Source: Actinomycetota bacterium (GTDB lineage: Bacteria; Actinomycetota; Acidimicrobiia; Acidimicrobiales; RAAP-2). From it: a DNA stretch of 59,047 nt. The stretch spans positions 1 through 59,047 of the forward strand of contig JAJPJD010000032.1 of assembly GCA_021324355.1 (NCBI GenBank). Reading direction: 5' to 3'. Position 1 is the stretch's first letter. Each line of letters begins with the position of its first letter. Position numbers and translations under genes: made by a program. The notes below the pieces were generated by a model. It had not been told where the DNA came from. It saw nothing but the letters and a program-made list of their open reading frames with translations, and searched no databases. Shown piece after piece: positions 1 through 10,210 of the stretch.

Positions 1-2
1 AC

Positions 3-83
3 CGCTGCTGGGTCGACCGCACCCCCTACGACCCCGCGCACCACGGGGCGATCCTCCGCCTTGGAAAGTCTTTGGCCGCTTGA
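3..83 (+). CDS. C-terminal end of a gene running in from the left edge (unknown)
   Basis: Reading from base 3, 26 codons run without interruption to a TGA at 81-83, ending in ...HHGAILRLGKSLAA. Third positions are almost all G or C, the bias of the real genes here, and the frame closes just before the convergent apbE stop, as expected for a true gene end. The fragment is too short to assign to a family. The start lies outside the window. Confidence 0.4.
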   Translation, partial: RCWVDRTPYDPAHHGAILRLGKSLAA

Positions 84-86
84 GGT

Positions 87-103
87 TGACACAGAGGGTG
101 TCA
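87..103. terminator. short hairpin between convergent gene ends
   Basis: A perfect inverted repeat, TGACAC-AGAGG-GTGTCA, sits between the stop of the left-edge gene and the stop of apbE, overlapping the apbE stop codon. The stem is only six pairs with no T tract, so a role as bidirectional terminator is inferred from position more than from strength. Confidence 0.3.
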
Positions 104-1045
104 TCGGTCCGGACCGGTCGGTGCCGGCCAGCCGCTGGTGTGCGTCACCACGCCGCGGTGGTCGACCAGCCGGGCCGGCAGGCCGAGCGAGCGCAGCCAG
201 CCGGGCGCCCGATCGCCGTTCACGATCGCCGCGGTCGCGGCCGCGTTGGCGCCCACGCAGCTCGAGGCGACCACCGACACGGTGCGCCACCGGCCAGCTG
301 CGGGGAGGCCGGTCCTCGGGTCGACGATGTGGTGGACCAGCTGCCCCCCGACCCGCCACCGCCGAGCGGCCGTCCCCGAGGTGGCCAGCCCACCGCCGCC
401 CAGCTGCAGGACCTCGGTCGTCCCGTCGGCCGGGGGTTCGCAGCGGTCCTGCACCGCCACCGCGAACCCAGGGTCCTCGGGTCGGCACCGCACCGCCACG
501 TCCCCGCCGAGCGACACCACGACCGAGCATCCGAGCCGCTCGGCCGCCAGCCCGGCGATCCGGTCGGCGGCCCACGCCTTGCCGATCGCCCCGAGGTCGA
601 GGGTGACGCCCGCCGCCACCTGGGCCGTCCGACGTTCGGGGTCCAAGACCACCTGGCGCCAGCCAGGCACCGGGCCGACGGGGGGAAGGGAGCCAGGCGA
701 GCGAGCCGGCACCGAGCCAAAGTCCCGGTCGTAGCCGAGCCGGCACAGCGCAGCGCCGACGGTCGGGTCCAGCGCGCCCCCAGTGGCCTCGGCCATGGCC
801 AGGGTGACCGAGAGCAGCTCGAACAGCTCCGGGCTGACCGGCACCGGGCGACCTCCGGCTCGGCCCACCGCTGCCACCTCCGAGTCTTCCCGAAAACGGC
901 TGGCCAGTCGGTCGACCCGGGCCAGCTCGTCGTCGAGCAACCGGGCGGCCTCGATCAGGCACGCGGGGTCGCCGACGGCGATCTCGGCCAGGGTCCCGAG
1001 CGCCCGGGTCCGGTAGCGCAGGACGGGTCGGGGGCGTCGCCCCAT
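101..1045 (-). CDS. apbE: FAD:protein FMN transferase (ApbE family)
   Basis: ApbE enzymes transfer FMN from FAD to a Ser/Thr of an exported flavoprotein. The 314-residue product has the family signatures in order: an ALDPTVG block, DLGAIGKAWAADR (the FAD/metal-binding core), SLGGDVAV, and HHIVDPRTGLPA with the metal-binding Asp and Thr. No lipobox or convincing signal peptide is visible, so it may act in the cytoplasm or be exported by a route I cannot see. The start lies two bases after the stop of the upstream small gene, implying translational coupling. No FMN-binding-domain substrate is recognisable in the window. Confidence 0.9.
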   Translation of the reverse strand: MGRRPRPVLRYRTRALGTLAEIAVGDPACLIEAARLLDDELARVDRLASRFREDSEVAAVGRAGGRPVPVSPELFELLSVTLAMAEATGGALDPTVGAALCRLGYDRDFGSVPARSPGSLPPVGPVPGWRQVVLDPERRTAQVAAGVTLDLGAIGKAWAADRIAGLAAERLGCSVVVSLGGDVAVRCRPEDPGFAVAVQDRCEPPADGTTEVLQLGGGGLATSGTAARRWRVGGQLVHHIVDPRTGLPAAGRWRTVSVVASSCVGANAAATAAIVNGDRAPGWLRSLGLPARLVDHRGVVTHTSGWPAPTGPDR

Positions 1046-1047
1046 GC

Positions 1048-1392
1048 TCAGCTGGCTCCGCTGGAGACGACCGGCGAAGAGGCGCTGCGCGTCGGCAGGG
1101 TGACCGGCGGGGCGATGGCGCCAGACTGGCCCACGCTGCTCCCAGACGAACTGCTCGACGGCGCGGTGGCCGACGGCTGAGCGGACTGGGTCGAGACGGA
1201 GCCCACCGACGGGCTCCGGGCGGCGTGGCCGGGGATGGCTCGAGCCACGTAGACCCCCAGCGCCGCCAGCCCGACCGCGGCGGCGGCGAGGGCGCCGCGA
1301 GTCAGCCGCCCGACCCGGGCCAGCGCGTCATCCCGCCGCTCGGGGGCGACGGCGTGGGAGCCGAGATGGGCGCGCACCGCCTCACTGGGCAC
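1048..1392 (-). CDS. small membrane-anchored protein with Ser-rich tail, unknown function
   Basis: I do not recognise a family. From a GTG start the product is 114 residues: a charged cytoplasmic stretch, one hydrophobic segment (around GALAAAAVGLAALGVYVA), then a Ser/Thr/Pro-rich tail that would lie outside the cell. The GTG was chosen because a GAGAGG-like ribosome site abuts it; the open frame continues upstream to 1458 through sequence carrying apparent regulatory repeats. It is coupled to apbE and lies downstream of the two-component pair, so the Ser/Thr-rich tail is a conceivable but unproven FMN-acceptor or sensor partner. Confidence 0.6.
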   Translation of the reverse strand: MPSEAVRAHLGSHAVAPERRDDALARVGRLTRGALAAAAVGLAALGVYVARAIPGHAARSPSVGSVSTQSAQPSATAPSSSSSGSSVGQSGAIAPPVTLPTRSASSPVVSSGAS

Positions 1393-1414
1393 CCTCTCAC
1401 CGTACGGAGCCCGG

Positions 1415-1465
1415 CTAAAGAACGGATGAAGGGCACCGCGCTGTGGTCTAAGAAGCAACTAAGAA
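1415..1465. promoter_or_regulatory. phased direct repeats, candidate response-regulator binding site
   Basis: On the + strand CTAAGAA occurs at 1448-1454 and again at 1459-1465, exactly 11 bases apart, with an imperfect copy CTAAAGAA at 1415-1422, 33 bases (three turns) from the first. Direct heptamers at 10-11 base spacing are typical OmpR-family operators. The site lies upstream of the small gene/apbE pair and downstream of the OmpR-type regulator and kinase genes, so that regulator is the obvious candidate to bind. Confidence 0.45.
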
Positions 1466-1568
1466 CTTCGACCGCCCTGGTCGCTCGCCCTGTCGCCGCC
1501 GGCCCGCCTGTTGCTCCGGCACCGACGGGGACCGCCGGCTGCAAGCCGACGCGGCGGGGGTGCCGCCG

Positions 1569-2897
1569 TCAACCGGTCGCCCGACCGGTGCCGACGGCCG
1601 GGCTGTGCGGGCTGCCGGAGCCGAGCCCGACCGGCGCGCTCGCGGCCCGGCGGTTCGCGCCCCGTCGCCAGGTCACTGCCAGGCGTGCCCCACCGAGCCG
1701 GGACCGCCCCACGCTCCAGGTGCCCCGGCTGGCCCGAACCACCGCATCGGCGATCGCGAGGCCGAGGCCGGCCCCTCCGGGCGAGCTGCTGGCCCGGTGG
1801 AACCGATCGAAGATGTACGGAACCTCCTCGTCGGGGATCCCCGGACCCGAGTCCTCGACGATGAGGCTGGTCCGGCCAGGGGCCGACCGGACCTCGACCA
1901 CGACCTGGCCCCCGTGACCAGCGTGGCGGCAGGCGTTGTCCACCAGCACACCGGTCAACCGGTCGACGTCCTCGGCCGGGGCTGCGACCCACGATGGCGA
2001 GCGGCCGGTGCTCCGGACCTCGAGGGTGACTCCCCGGGCCTCGCTCACCGAACGGAATCGTTCGGCACAGGCGAGGGCGACCGCGTCCAGCTGGCAGGTC
2101 GCCCCTTCGGTCCGGGTGGGTGGGGTGGCATCGCTGCGGGCCAGCCAGAGGAGGTCCTCGACCACCCGGCGGAGGCGACGTCCCTCGGCTGCGATGCGCT
2201 CGAGCAACGCCGTGTCGGCAACCGGGTCGCGTCGGGTCCGCAGGGCCAGGTCGACCTCGGCCTCGATGACGGTGAGCGGGGTCCGAAGCTCATGGGAGGC
2301 GTCGGCGGTGAACTCGGCCTGGCGCCGCCGGACCAGCTCGAGCGGCGCCGAGGCCCGCCGTCCGACCAGGTAGGAGCCGGCCAGGACCGCCACCAGCAGG
2401 ATCAGGCCGAAAACGACCGCTGGGACGGCGAACGCCGCCCGAACCCTCGGGACCTCGGCGATGCTCTGGCCGGCCACCAGCCACCGGCCGTCCAACCGCC
2501 GGGCGGCGAAGCGGAACGGCGTCGTCCCAACCTCCAGGGTGACCGGCGCGCTGCTCCACTGGTGGGCCGGGAGGCGGGGCGCCCCTGCCGACAGCGCGCT
2601 GACCCGTCCAGTGCCGCTCACCGACCACACGAAGCTGGGGGCGTCGTCGACGTCGGTGCTCCCGGCGGAGGCGAGCACCGGACGCACCGGGTTGTGGGCG
2701 TGGAGATTGGCCAGGTCGAGATGGGAGAGCCGAGAAGCCAGACGGACGTCCACCTCGTTGGTGAGCCGGTCGGCGACCAGCAGACTGAGCAGCGCCGCGC
2801 CGAGGACGTAGACCGCCATCACGAGCACGGTGGTGACCAGGGCCACCCGGGCCGCATGGGAGCGACCGGTCCGCGGCCGCCCGGGGCGGCGCCTCAT
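1569..2897 (-). CDS. sensor histidine kinase
   Basis: A 442-residue membrane kinase: transmembrane helix at about 18-42, an extracytoplasmic sensor of about 110 residues, a second helix at 156-179, a short HAMP-like linker, then the catalytic core. The phosphoacceptor is H202 in ASHELRTPL; the ATPase domain shows the N box (N321), G1 (DSGPGIP, 349-355) and G2 (GAGLGLA, 375-381). The last 35 or so residues are low complexity. Its start overlaps the response-regulator stop in an ATGA arrangement, so the two are a cognate pair. The signal is unknown. Confidence 0.92.
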   Translation of the reverse strand: MRRRPGRPRTGRSHAARVALVTTVLVMAVYVLGAALLSLLVADRLTNEVDVRLASRLSHLDLANLHAHNPVRPVLASAGSTDVDDAPSFVWSVSGTGRVSALSAGAPRLPAHQWSSAPVTLEVGTTPFRFAARRLDGRWLVAGQSIAEVPRVRAAFAVPAVVFGLILLVAVLAGSYLVGRRASAPLELVRRRQAEFTADASHELRTPLTVIEAEVDLALRTRRDPVADTALLERIAAEGRRLRRVVEDLLWLARSDATPPTRTEGATCQLDAVALACAERFRSVSEARGVTLEVRSTGRSPSWVAAPAEDVDRLTGVLVDNACRHAGHGGQVVVEVRSAPGRTSLIVEDSGPGIPDEEVPYIFDRFHRASSSPGGAGLGLAIADAVVRASRGTWSVGRSRLGGARLAVTWRRGANRRAASAPVGLGSGSPHSPAVGTGRATG

Positions 2898-3565
2898 CGC
2901 CCCTCGACGAGCTTGTAGCCGCTGCCGCGCACCGTGACGATCCTCGCGCTCGAACCCCGAAGCTTGGCCCGGAGGCGCCCGACGTGGACATCGATCGTGT
3001 TCGAGCCCACGGCGTCGGCCTCGTCGTCCCAGACCTGCAGCGCGATCGTCCGCCGGCTCACCACCGCCGGCGACCGCCGCAGCAGCAGCTCGACGATGGC
3101 CGTCTCGGTGGCAGTGAGCGGGACCGGCTCTGCGCCCAAGGTCAGCACCCGGGTGGCCGGGTCGAAGCAGAGGTCGCCACAGGTGATCTCGGGCGCCAGG
3201 CGCAGGGCCGGGCGGCGCTGCAACGCGTGGAGGCGGGCCAGAAGCTCGCCGAAGTCGAACGGCTTCACCAGGTAGTCGTCGGAGCCGGCGTTGAGCCCCT
3301 CGACTCGGTCGGCTGGGGCGTCCCTGGCCGTCAGCATGAGGATCGGGGTCCGGACCCCAGCGGCGCGAGCCTCAGCGACCGTCTCGAGCCCGCTCTTGCC
3401 CGGCATCCGCCAGTCGAGCACCGCCACCTCGTACTCGTAGGTCCGCAGGTGGGCCAGCGCAGCCGCGCCCTCTTCCACCGCGTCCACCGTGTAGCCATGG
3501 TCCCGCAAGCCCCGCACCAGCACGCCTCGCAGGGCCGGGTCGTCCTCGGCGATGAGCACTCTCAT
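2894..3565 (-). CDS. OmpR/PhoB-family response regulator
   Basis: 223 residues with a receiver domain (acidic pocket E7-D8-D9, phospho-acceptor D51 in VLDWRMPG, T79, K101 in VKPF) and a C-terminal winged helix of the OmpR type, ending in the conserved VRGSGYKL. It should be phosphorylated by the overlapping kinase and bind direct repeats as a dimer; suitable repeats lie at 1415-1465. Its ATG overlaps the xerD stop, so it is also fed by transcription of the housekeeping run upstream. Confidence 0.93.
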   Translation of the reverse strand: MRVLIAEDDPALRGVLVRGLRDHGYTVDAVEEGAAALAHLRTYEYEVAVLDWRMPGKSGLETVAEARAAGVRTPILMLTARDAPADRVEGLNAGSDDYLVKPFDFGELLARLHALQRRPALRLAPEITCGDLCFDPATRVLTLGAEPVPLTATETAIVELLLRRSPAVVSRRTIALQVWDDEADAVGSNTIDVHVGRLRAKLRGSSARIVTVRGSGYKLVEGR

Positions 3566-4554
3566 TCGATGCCGGCATGGTATTGGCCCCCGGCACCGGG
3601 GTCAGCGCCCTCGGGCGCCGCTCGGGCACGCGGGTGGGCAGCCAGGTAGGCCGCCCGCAGATGCTCGGTCGAGACCTTGGTGTAGAGCTGGGTGGTGCCG
3701 ATGGAGGCGTGGCCCAGCAGCTCCTGGACGACCCGGATGTCGGCCCCGTGGGCGAGCATGTGGGTGGCGCAGGAGTGTCGCAGCACGTGCGGGCTGACCG
3801 GGCGGGTGATGCCGGCCGCCCGGGCCCGGGCCACGACGACGGCGAAGGCCCCCTGGCGGCTGAGGCGCGACCCGCGGAGGTTCAAAAAGACGGCCTCGGC
3901 GTCCTGGCGGCGGGCGAAACGCGCCGGGGCCAGCGCGCCGCGGCCAGCGTCGCACAACCAGTCGTCGAGGGCCTCCTGGCAGCGCGCCCCGATCGGGACG
4001 ATCCGCTCCTTTGCGCCCTTGCCCAACAGCCGCAGCAGGCCGTCGTCCCGGGCCAGGTCGGCGAGGTCCAAGCCGACCACCTCGGAGATCCGGGCGCCGG
4101 TGCCGTAGAGAAGCTCGAGCAGCGCCCTGTCCCGGCGTGCCCGCGGGTCGGGGCCGCTCGCCGCCTCGAGCAGCCGACCGACCTCCGCCTCGGTGAGGGC
4201 CTTGGGGAGCCGAGTGCCGACCCGGGTCCCCTCCAGCCCGTCGGTCGGGTCGACCGTGGCCCGCCCCTCGTCGAGGAGGAAGCGGTGGAGCCCTCTCAGG
4301 ACCGACTGGGCCCGGGCAACCGAGGCCGGGGCATGGCCCCCCTGACGCAACCGGGCCAGGTGGGCTTCCACGTCGATCGCACTCGCCTGGGCCGGGGTCC
4401 GTCCCCGCTCGGCCAGGGTCCGCACGTAGGCCACCAGGTCCTGCCGGTAGGCGCGGACCGTGAGCGGTGCCCGGCCGCGCTCGACCACGAGCCAGGACAG
4501 GTACTCCTCCAGGTCGCCGGGGAGGCCGTCACTCGGCGCCTCAGGGGCGCGCAC
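3562..4554 (-). CDS. xerD: tyrosine site-specific recombinase XerD-like
   Basis: XerC/D recombinases resolve chromosome dimers at dif. The 330-residue protein has the SAM-like N-terminal domain (about 15-95) and a catalytic domain with all expected residues: R155 (GARISE), K179 (GKGAKER), H256 and R259 (HVLRHSC), H282 (LGHAS) and Y291 (TQLYTKV). It overlaps the Nudix gene by 14 bases in the usual actinobacterial pyrG-nudix-xerD order, supporting a housekeeping role and not a mobile-element integrase. Confidence 0.92.
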   Translation of the reverse strand: MRAPEAPSDGLPGDLEEYLSWLVVERGRAPLTVRAYRQDLVAYVRTLAERGRTPAQASAIDVEAHLARLRQGGHAPASVARAQSVLRGLHRFLLDEGRATVDPTDGLEGTRVGTRLPKALTEAEVGRLLEAASGPDPRARRDRALLELLYGTGARISEVVGLDLADLARDDGLLRLLGKGAKERIVPIGARCQEALDDWLCDAGRGALAPARFARRQDAEAVFLNLRGSRLSRQGAFAVVVARARAAGITRPVSPHVLRHSCATHMLAHGADIRVVQELLGHASIGTTQLYTKVSTEHLRAAYLAAHPRARAAPEGADPGAGGQYHAGIE

Positions 4555-5101
4555 CGGACACGATCAGCTGGGCCAGGGCCACGCCGGCCAGGGTGGGGGC
4601 ATCGATCAGCTCGCCGGCCGCGGCGAGCTCGACCACCCGGTCGAGCGGGACCTGCTCGAGGGTCATCGCCCGCTCTTCGGGTCCCTCCCGGGCGGTCGGG
4701 CAGGGTCTGAGCCCGGTCGCCAGGAACACCGTGGTCTCCTGGTTGGTCACGCCGGGCGACACCGGGAGCCGGGCCAGCCGTCGCCACGCCGAGGCCTCCA
4801 GCCCCGCTTCCTCGGACAGCTCTCGCTGGGCGGTGGTCAGGGCATCCTCGCCGTCGTGGTCGCAGGTCCCGGCCGGCATCTCGAGCACCGTGGTGCCGAG
4901 CGGGGCCCGAAACTGGCGCACCAGGGTCACCAGGCCCTGGTCGTCCACGGCGATCACCCCCACCGCACCGGGGTGCTGGGTGAACTCGCGCTCGAACTCC
5001 TCCCCGTCGGGGGCTCGGACCACGACCCGGGCCATCGACAGGCGGCGCCCCTGCCAGAGCACCTCGGTCCGGAGGCGTTCGAACGCCGGGGTGGGTCCCA
5101 C
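4541..5101 (-). CDS. Nudix hydrolase, ADP-ribose pyrophosphatase-like
   Basis: 186 residues with a Nudix box ending in QRELSEEAGL; the spacing from the acidic residue to REL is the standard seven. The first glycine is one residue further upstream than in the strict consensus, as in ADP-ribose pyrophosphatase-type members. Expected to hydrolyse ADP-ribose or related nucleoside diphosphate derivatives in the cytoplasm. It starts with GTG, lies seven bases after pyrG and overlaps xerD. Confidence 0.88.
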   Translation of the reverse strand: MGPTPAFERLRTEVLWQGRRLSMARVVVRAPDGEEFEREFTQHPGAVGVIAVDDQGLVTLVRQFRAPLGTTVLEMPAGTCDHDGEDALTTAQRELSEEAGLEASAWRRLARLPVSPGVTNQETTVFLATGLRPCPTAREGPEERAMTLEQVPLDRVVELAAAGELIDAPTLAGVALAQLIVSGARP

Positions 5102-5108
5102 CGCGGGC

Positions 5109-6863
<1,755 letters not shown>

Positions 6864-8471
6864 TCAGCCCGGCGCTGGCTGCCGGTCCTGGGCGGCCAGG
6901 TCGAGCAGCTCCTCGGCGTGGGCCCGGGCCCGGCGAGAGCCGGGGTGGCCCGAGAGCATCCGGGAGATCTCAGTCACCCGGTCCTCGCCAGTGACCACCT
7001 CGGCGGTGGTCGACACCCGGCCGTTGGTCTCGACCTTGCGGACCGAGACATGGCTGGTCGCGAACGCCGCCACCTGGGCCAGGTGCGTCACCACCAAGAC
7101 CTGGCGCTGGCGGGAGACCTCCGTGAGGGCGCGGGCCAGGGCGAGGGCGGCGCCGCCCCCCACGCCGGCGTCCACCTCGTCGAACACCATGGTCGGCGGG
7201 CCACCCGGGGCGACGAGGCGCAGGGCGAGCATGGTCCGGGCGAGCTCGCCCCCCGACGCCGCCCGGGCCAGTGGCCGCAGCGCCTCGCCGGCGTTCGCGG
7301 CGAACAGGAAGCTGACCGCGTCCCCGGCGCCGGAAGCCGGGACCTCGACCTCGAGCCGAGCGCCGGGCAGCGCCAGTTCGGCCAGCTGGCGCTCGGTGGC
7401 CGCCGCCAGGGCCGGGGCCGCCCGTCGGCGAGCGGTCAGGACCGCACGCTCCGCCTCGGCCAGGTCCCGACGGGCCTGGTCGAGCTCGGCCTCCAGGCTG
7501 GTTGCCTCCTGCTCGGCCTGCTCCAGCCGCTCCAGCCGCTCCCGGGCGGCCCGGGCGAACGCCAGCGCGCGCTCACGGTCGCCCCCGTACTTGCGGTAGA
7601 GCTCGGCCAGCTGGCGCCGACGGGCCAAGACGGCTTCCAGCGCCGCCGGGTCGTCCTCCCAGGTCTCCACCGCCACCCGCAGCTCCCGAGCCAGGTCGAC
7701 CACCTCGGCCTGGGCCGCCCGCAGCCGTTCGACCGCACCGGCGAAGGCGTCCCGGCCCTCCAGGGTCGAGGCCGCCCGTCCGAGCAAGTCGACCGCCCCC
7801 AGGCTGTCGTCGGCCCCGTCCAAGGCGGCCAGGGCGCCGGCGGCACGCTCTCGATGGGCGGCCAAGTCCGACAGCCGGGCCTGCTCCGCGAGGAGCCAGC
7901 GGTCCTCCTCCGGATCGTCGAGGCCGGCCCGGTCCAGCTCACCGAGCTGGTGGGACAGCACGTCCAGCTCCCGGGCCCGGCCGGCCGCATCGCCGCCCAG
8001 CTCGGCCAGTCTCCGGCTGAGTGCCGCCACTCGAGCCCGGCTGGCCTCCAACGACCGGGTGTCGACCTGGCCGAACGCATCCAGCGCCCGGCGCTGGGCC
8101 GCTGGCCGGAGCAGATCCTGGTGGTCGCCCTGGCCGTGGATGTCGACCAAGGCGCTGGCCCGCTCGAGCACGGTGGCCACGGTGGCCAGACGGCCATCGA
8201 CCCAGCACCGGGACCGCCCGGTCACCGGCACCGAGCGGGCGAGGATGGTCTCGACCCCGCCCTCAACGAAGCAGGCCTCGACGGTGGCCTCGGTCGCGCC
8301 GGTGCGGACCAGCCCGGGGTCGGCCCGGTGGCCGAGCACCAGCTGGAGCGCCTCGACGAGGAGGGTCTTGCCGGCACCGGTCTCACCGGTCAACACGGTC
8401 ATCCCTGGACCGAGGTTGACCGACAGGTCCTCGATCACCCCGAGCTGGCGAACCCGTAGCTCGACCAGCAC
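6864..8471 (-). CDS. recN: DNA repair protein RecN
   Basis: SMC-like ATPase acting early in double-strand-break repair. 535 residues: Walker A GETGAGKT at 29-36, a Q-loop-like HGQGDHQ, two long Glu/Arg/Ala-rich coiled-coil arms in the middle, then the ABC signature (ASGGELAR), Walker B (TMVFDEVDAGVGG) and a final VTHLAQVA switch. GTG start. Five bases separate it from nadK, its usual partner. Confidence 0.95.
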   Translation of the reverse strand: MLVELRVRQLGVIEDLSVNLGPGMTVLTGETGAGKTLLVEALQLVLGHRADPGLVRTGATEATVEACFVEGGVETILARSVPVTGRSRCWVDGRLATVATVLERASALVDIHGQGDHQDLLRPAAQRRALDAFGQVDTRSLEASRARVAALSRRLAELGGDAAGRARELDVLSHQLGELDRAGLDDPEEDRWLLAEQARLSDLAAHRERAAGALAALDGADDSLGAVDLLGRAASTLEGRDAFAGAVERLRAAQAEVVDLARELRVAVETWEDDPAALEAVLARRRQLAELYRKYGGDRERALAFARAARERLERLEQAEQEATSLEAELDQARRDLAEAERAVLTARRRAAPALAAATERQLAELALPGARLEVEVPASGAGDAVSFLFAANAGEALRPLARAASGGELARTMLALRLVAPGGPPTMVFDEVDAGVGGGAALALARALTEVSRQRQVLVVTHLAQVAAFATSHVSVRKVETNGRVSTTAEVVTGEDRVTEISRMLSGHPGSRRARAHAEELLDLAAQDRQPAPG

Positions 8472-8476
8472 CGCGA

Positions 8477-9391
8477 CTACCGGTCGCGCTCGGTGGCCAG
8501 GGTGTCGCGCAGCAGGGTGCCGAACCCCGGCCGTGCCGTCGAGACGAACCGCACCGGCGACGCGGCCGTCCGACAGGTGATGGCCGAGCCGGGCGGGATC
8601 CGGGCCAGCGCCCGGCCGTCGACAACCACCAGGGCCGGCCGCACCCCCTCGATCGTCACCGTCACCGCCTGGTCGACGTCGAGCACCACGCTGCGGTCGA
8701 AGCCCAGGTGCGGGGCGATCGGGGTCACGACCAGCGAGCGCAGGGCCGGCGACAGCACGGGCCCACCGGCCGAGAGGTTGTAGGCAGTGGAGCCGGTGGC
8801 CGTCGCGACCAGGATGCCGTCCGCCACGTAGTGCAAGAACGGCTGGGCGTCGATCTGGGTGCCGAGCCGGACCGTATGGCCGGGGTAGGTCCGCTCCACC
8901 ACCACCTCGTTCAGGGCCAGCCAGCTGCGGACCACGCCTTCGGGCCCGTCAGCCAAGGCCGTGCCCGGGTTGCGCTCGTCCACCGGGACCTGTCCTCCGT
9001 CGGTAGTCACGGCCAGGACCGCCCGCTCCTCCAAGACCGCCTCCCCGGCCAGCGCCCCGGCCAGCGCGTGGTGGACCTCGGACGGCTGGACCTGGAGGAG
9101 GTAGCCCAGGTGGCCGAAGTTCACCCCGAGCACCGGGACCCCGGCCGCGTGGGCGAGCGGGATCATTCGCAAAAAAGTGCCGTCCCCGCCGAGGCTGGCC
9201 GCGAGGTCCACCCCCTCGAGGCTGACCTGGTCCAGGCGGCAGCGGTGCTCGCCCTCTCGGACCCGGTCTGGCGGGTCGAGCAGGAGGCTCCGGACCCGGT
9301 GCCCCCCGGCGCTGAGCCACCGGGCCGTCTCCGCTGCCAGCTCGCTGGCGGCGCGGTTGCTCGGATTGACCAGGATCGCGACGGTCGCCAC
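8477..9391 (-). CDS. nadK: NAD kinase
   Basis: Phosphorylates NAD to NADP. 304 residues with the invariant GGDG at 68-71 (SLGGDGTFLR), a LNEVVV motif and the glycine-rich ATGSTAYNLSAGGP loop. GTG start, three bases after the tlyA stop and five before recN, the classical actinobacterial tlyA-nadK-recN order. Confidence 0.95.
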   Translation of the reverse strand: MATVAILVNPSNRAASELAAETARWLSAGGHRVRSLLLDPPDRVREGEHRCRLDQVSLEGVDLAASLGGDGTFLRMIPLAHAAGVPVLGVNFGHLGYLLQVQPSEVHHALAGALAGEAVLEERAVLAVTTDGGQVPVDERNPGTALADGPEGVVRSWLALNEVVVERTYPGHTVRLGTQIDAQPFLHYVADGILVATATGSTAYNLSAGGPVLSPALRSLVVTPIAPHLGFDRSVVLDVDQAVTVTIEGVRPALVVVDGRALARIPPGSAITCRTAASPVRFVSTARPGFGTLLRDTLATERDR

Positions 9392-9394
9392 CGG

Positions 9395-10210
9395 TCAGCC
9401 CTCGGCCGCCGCCACCGCGTCGGCCAGCCACCGATCGACGGTCAGCGGCGGGGTCGGCGGCGCACCGGCCACCGCGTGGAGAAAGAACTCGGCGTTGCCG
9501 GCCGCGCCGCGCAGGGGCGAGGTCATTGCCCCCATGATGCCGGCTCCGGCGGACTGGAGGGCCGAAGCCACCTCGTCGAGTGCGGCTCGCCACAACGACG
9601 GGTCGGTGATCACCCCCCGGCCCCGAGTCGCCGCCGCCCGGCCCACCTCGAACTGGGGCTTGACCAGCACGACCAGGTCCCCGCCGTCCTCGAGCAGCTC
9701 CACCAGCGTCCGGGCCACGGTGCGCAGGGAGATGAAGGCCAGGTCGGCGGTGAGCACGCCGACCTGTCCCCCGGCACCGAGCTCCTCGACGGTGAGCGTC
9801 CGGAGGTTGCGGCCCTCGAGCACGACCACCCGTTGATCGGCTCGGAGCTTGGGGTGGAGCTGCCCTCGCCCGACGTCGACCGCCAGGACCCGACCTGCCC
9901 CCCGCTGGAGCAGACAGTCGACGAAGCCTCCGGTGGAGGCCCCGGCGTCGAGGGCTCGGGCGCCGTCGACCGAGACTCCGAAGCGATCGAGGGCCGCGTC
10001 CAGCTTCTCCCCCCCGCGCGACACGAAGCGAGGGGGTGGACCGAGAACCGACAGCGGTTCGGACGGCGCGACGAGCCGGGAAGGCCGTTCGACCGGGGCC
10101 CCACCGACCAGCACCCGTCCATCGGCCACCGCCTCGAGGGCCTGGGCGCGAGAGCGAGCCAGCCCTCGGCGGACCAGCTCCGCGTCGAGCCGTCGGCGGG
10201 CCGGGGTCAG
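9395..10210 (-). CDS. tlyA: TlyA-like rRNA 2'-O-methyltransferase with S4 domain
   Basis: TlyA methylates cytidines in 16S and 23S rRNA. The earliest ATG/GTG/TTG (GTG at 10129) would remove most of the S4 RNA-binding domain. Upstream in frame lies RRRLDAELVRRGLARSR, the normal TlyA N-terminus, reached from a CTG at 10208-10210. That CTG overlaps the previous stop as CTGA and has GGAG five bases upstream, giving 271 residues, close to the length of mycobacterial TlyA. I therefore choose CTG. The methyltransferase part shows ALDAGASTGGFVDCLL (SAM motif I) and the family's KPQFE. Confidence 0.85.
   Translation of the reverse strand: MTPARRRLDAELVRRGLARSRAQALEAVADGRVLVGGAPVERPSRLVAPSEPLSVLGPPPRFVSRGGEKLDAALDRFGVSVDGARALDAGASTGGFVDCLLQRGAGRVLAVDVGRGQLHPKLRADQRVVVLEGRNLRTLTVEELGAGGQVGVLTADLAFISLRTVARTLVELLEDGGDLVVLVKPQFEVGRAAATRGRGVITDPSLWRAALDEVASALQSAGAGIMGAMTSPLRGAAGNAEFFLHAVAGAPPTPPLTVDRWLADAVAAAEG

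Noticed and set aside
3562-4554. Tyrosine recombinase as the integrase of a mobile element
   Set aside because: It sits in the conserved pyrG-nudix-xerD housekeeping order, with no attachment-site repeats, transposases or phage genes nearby.
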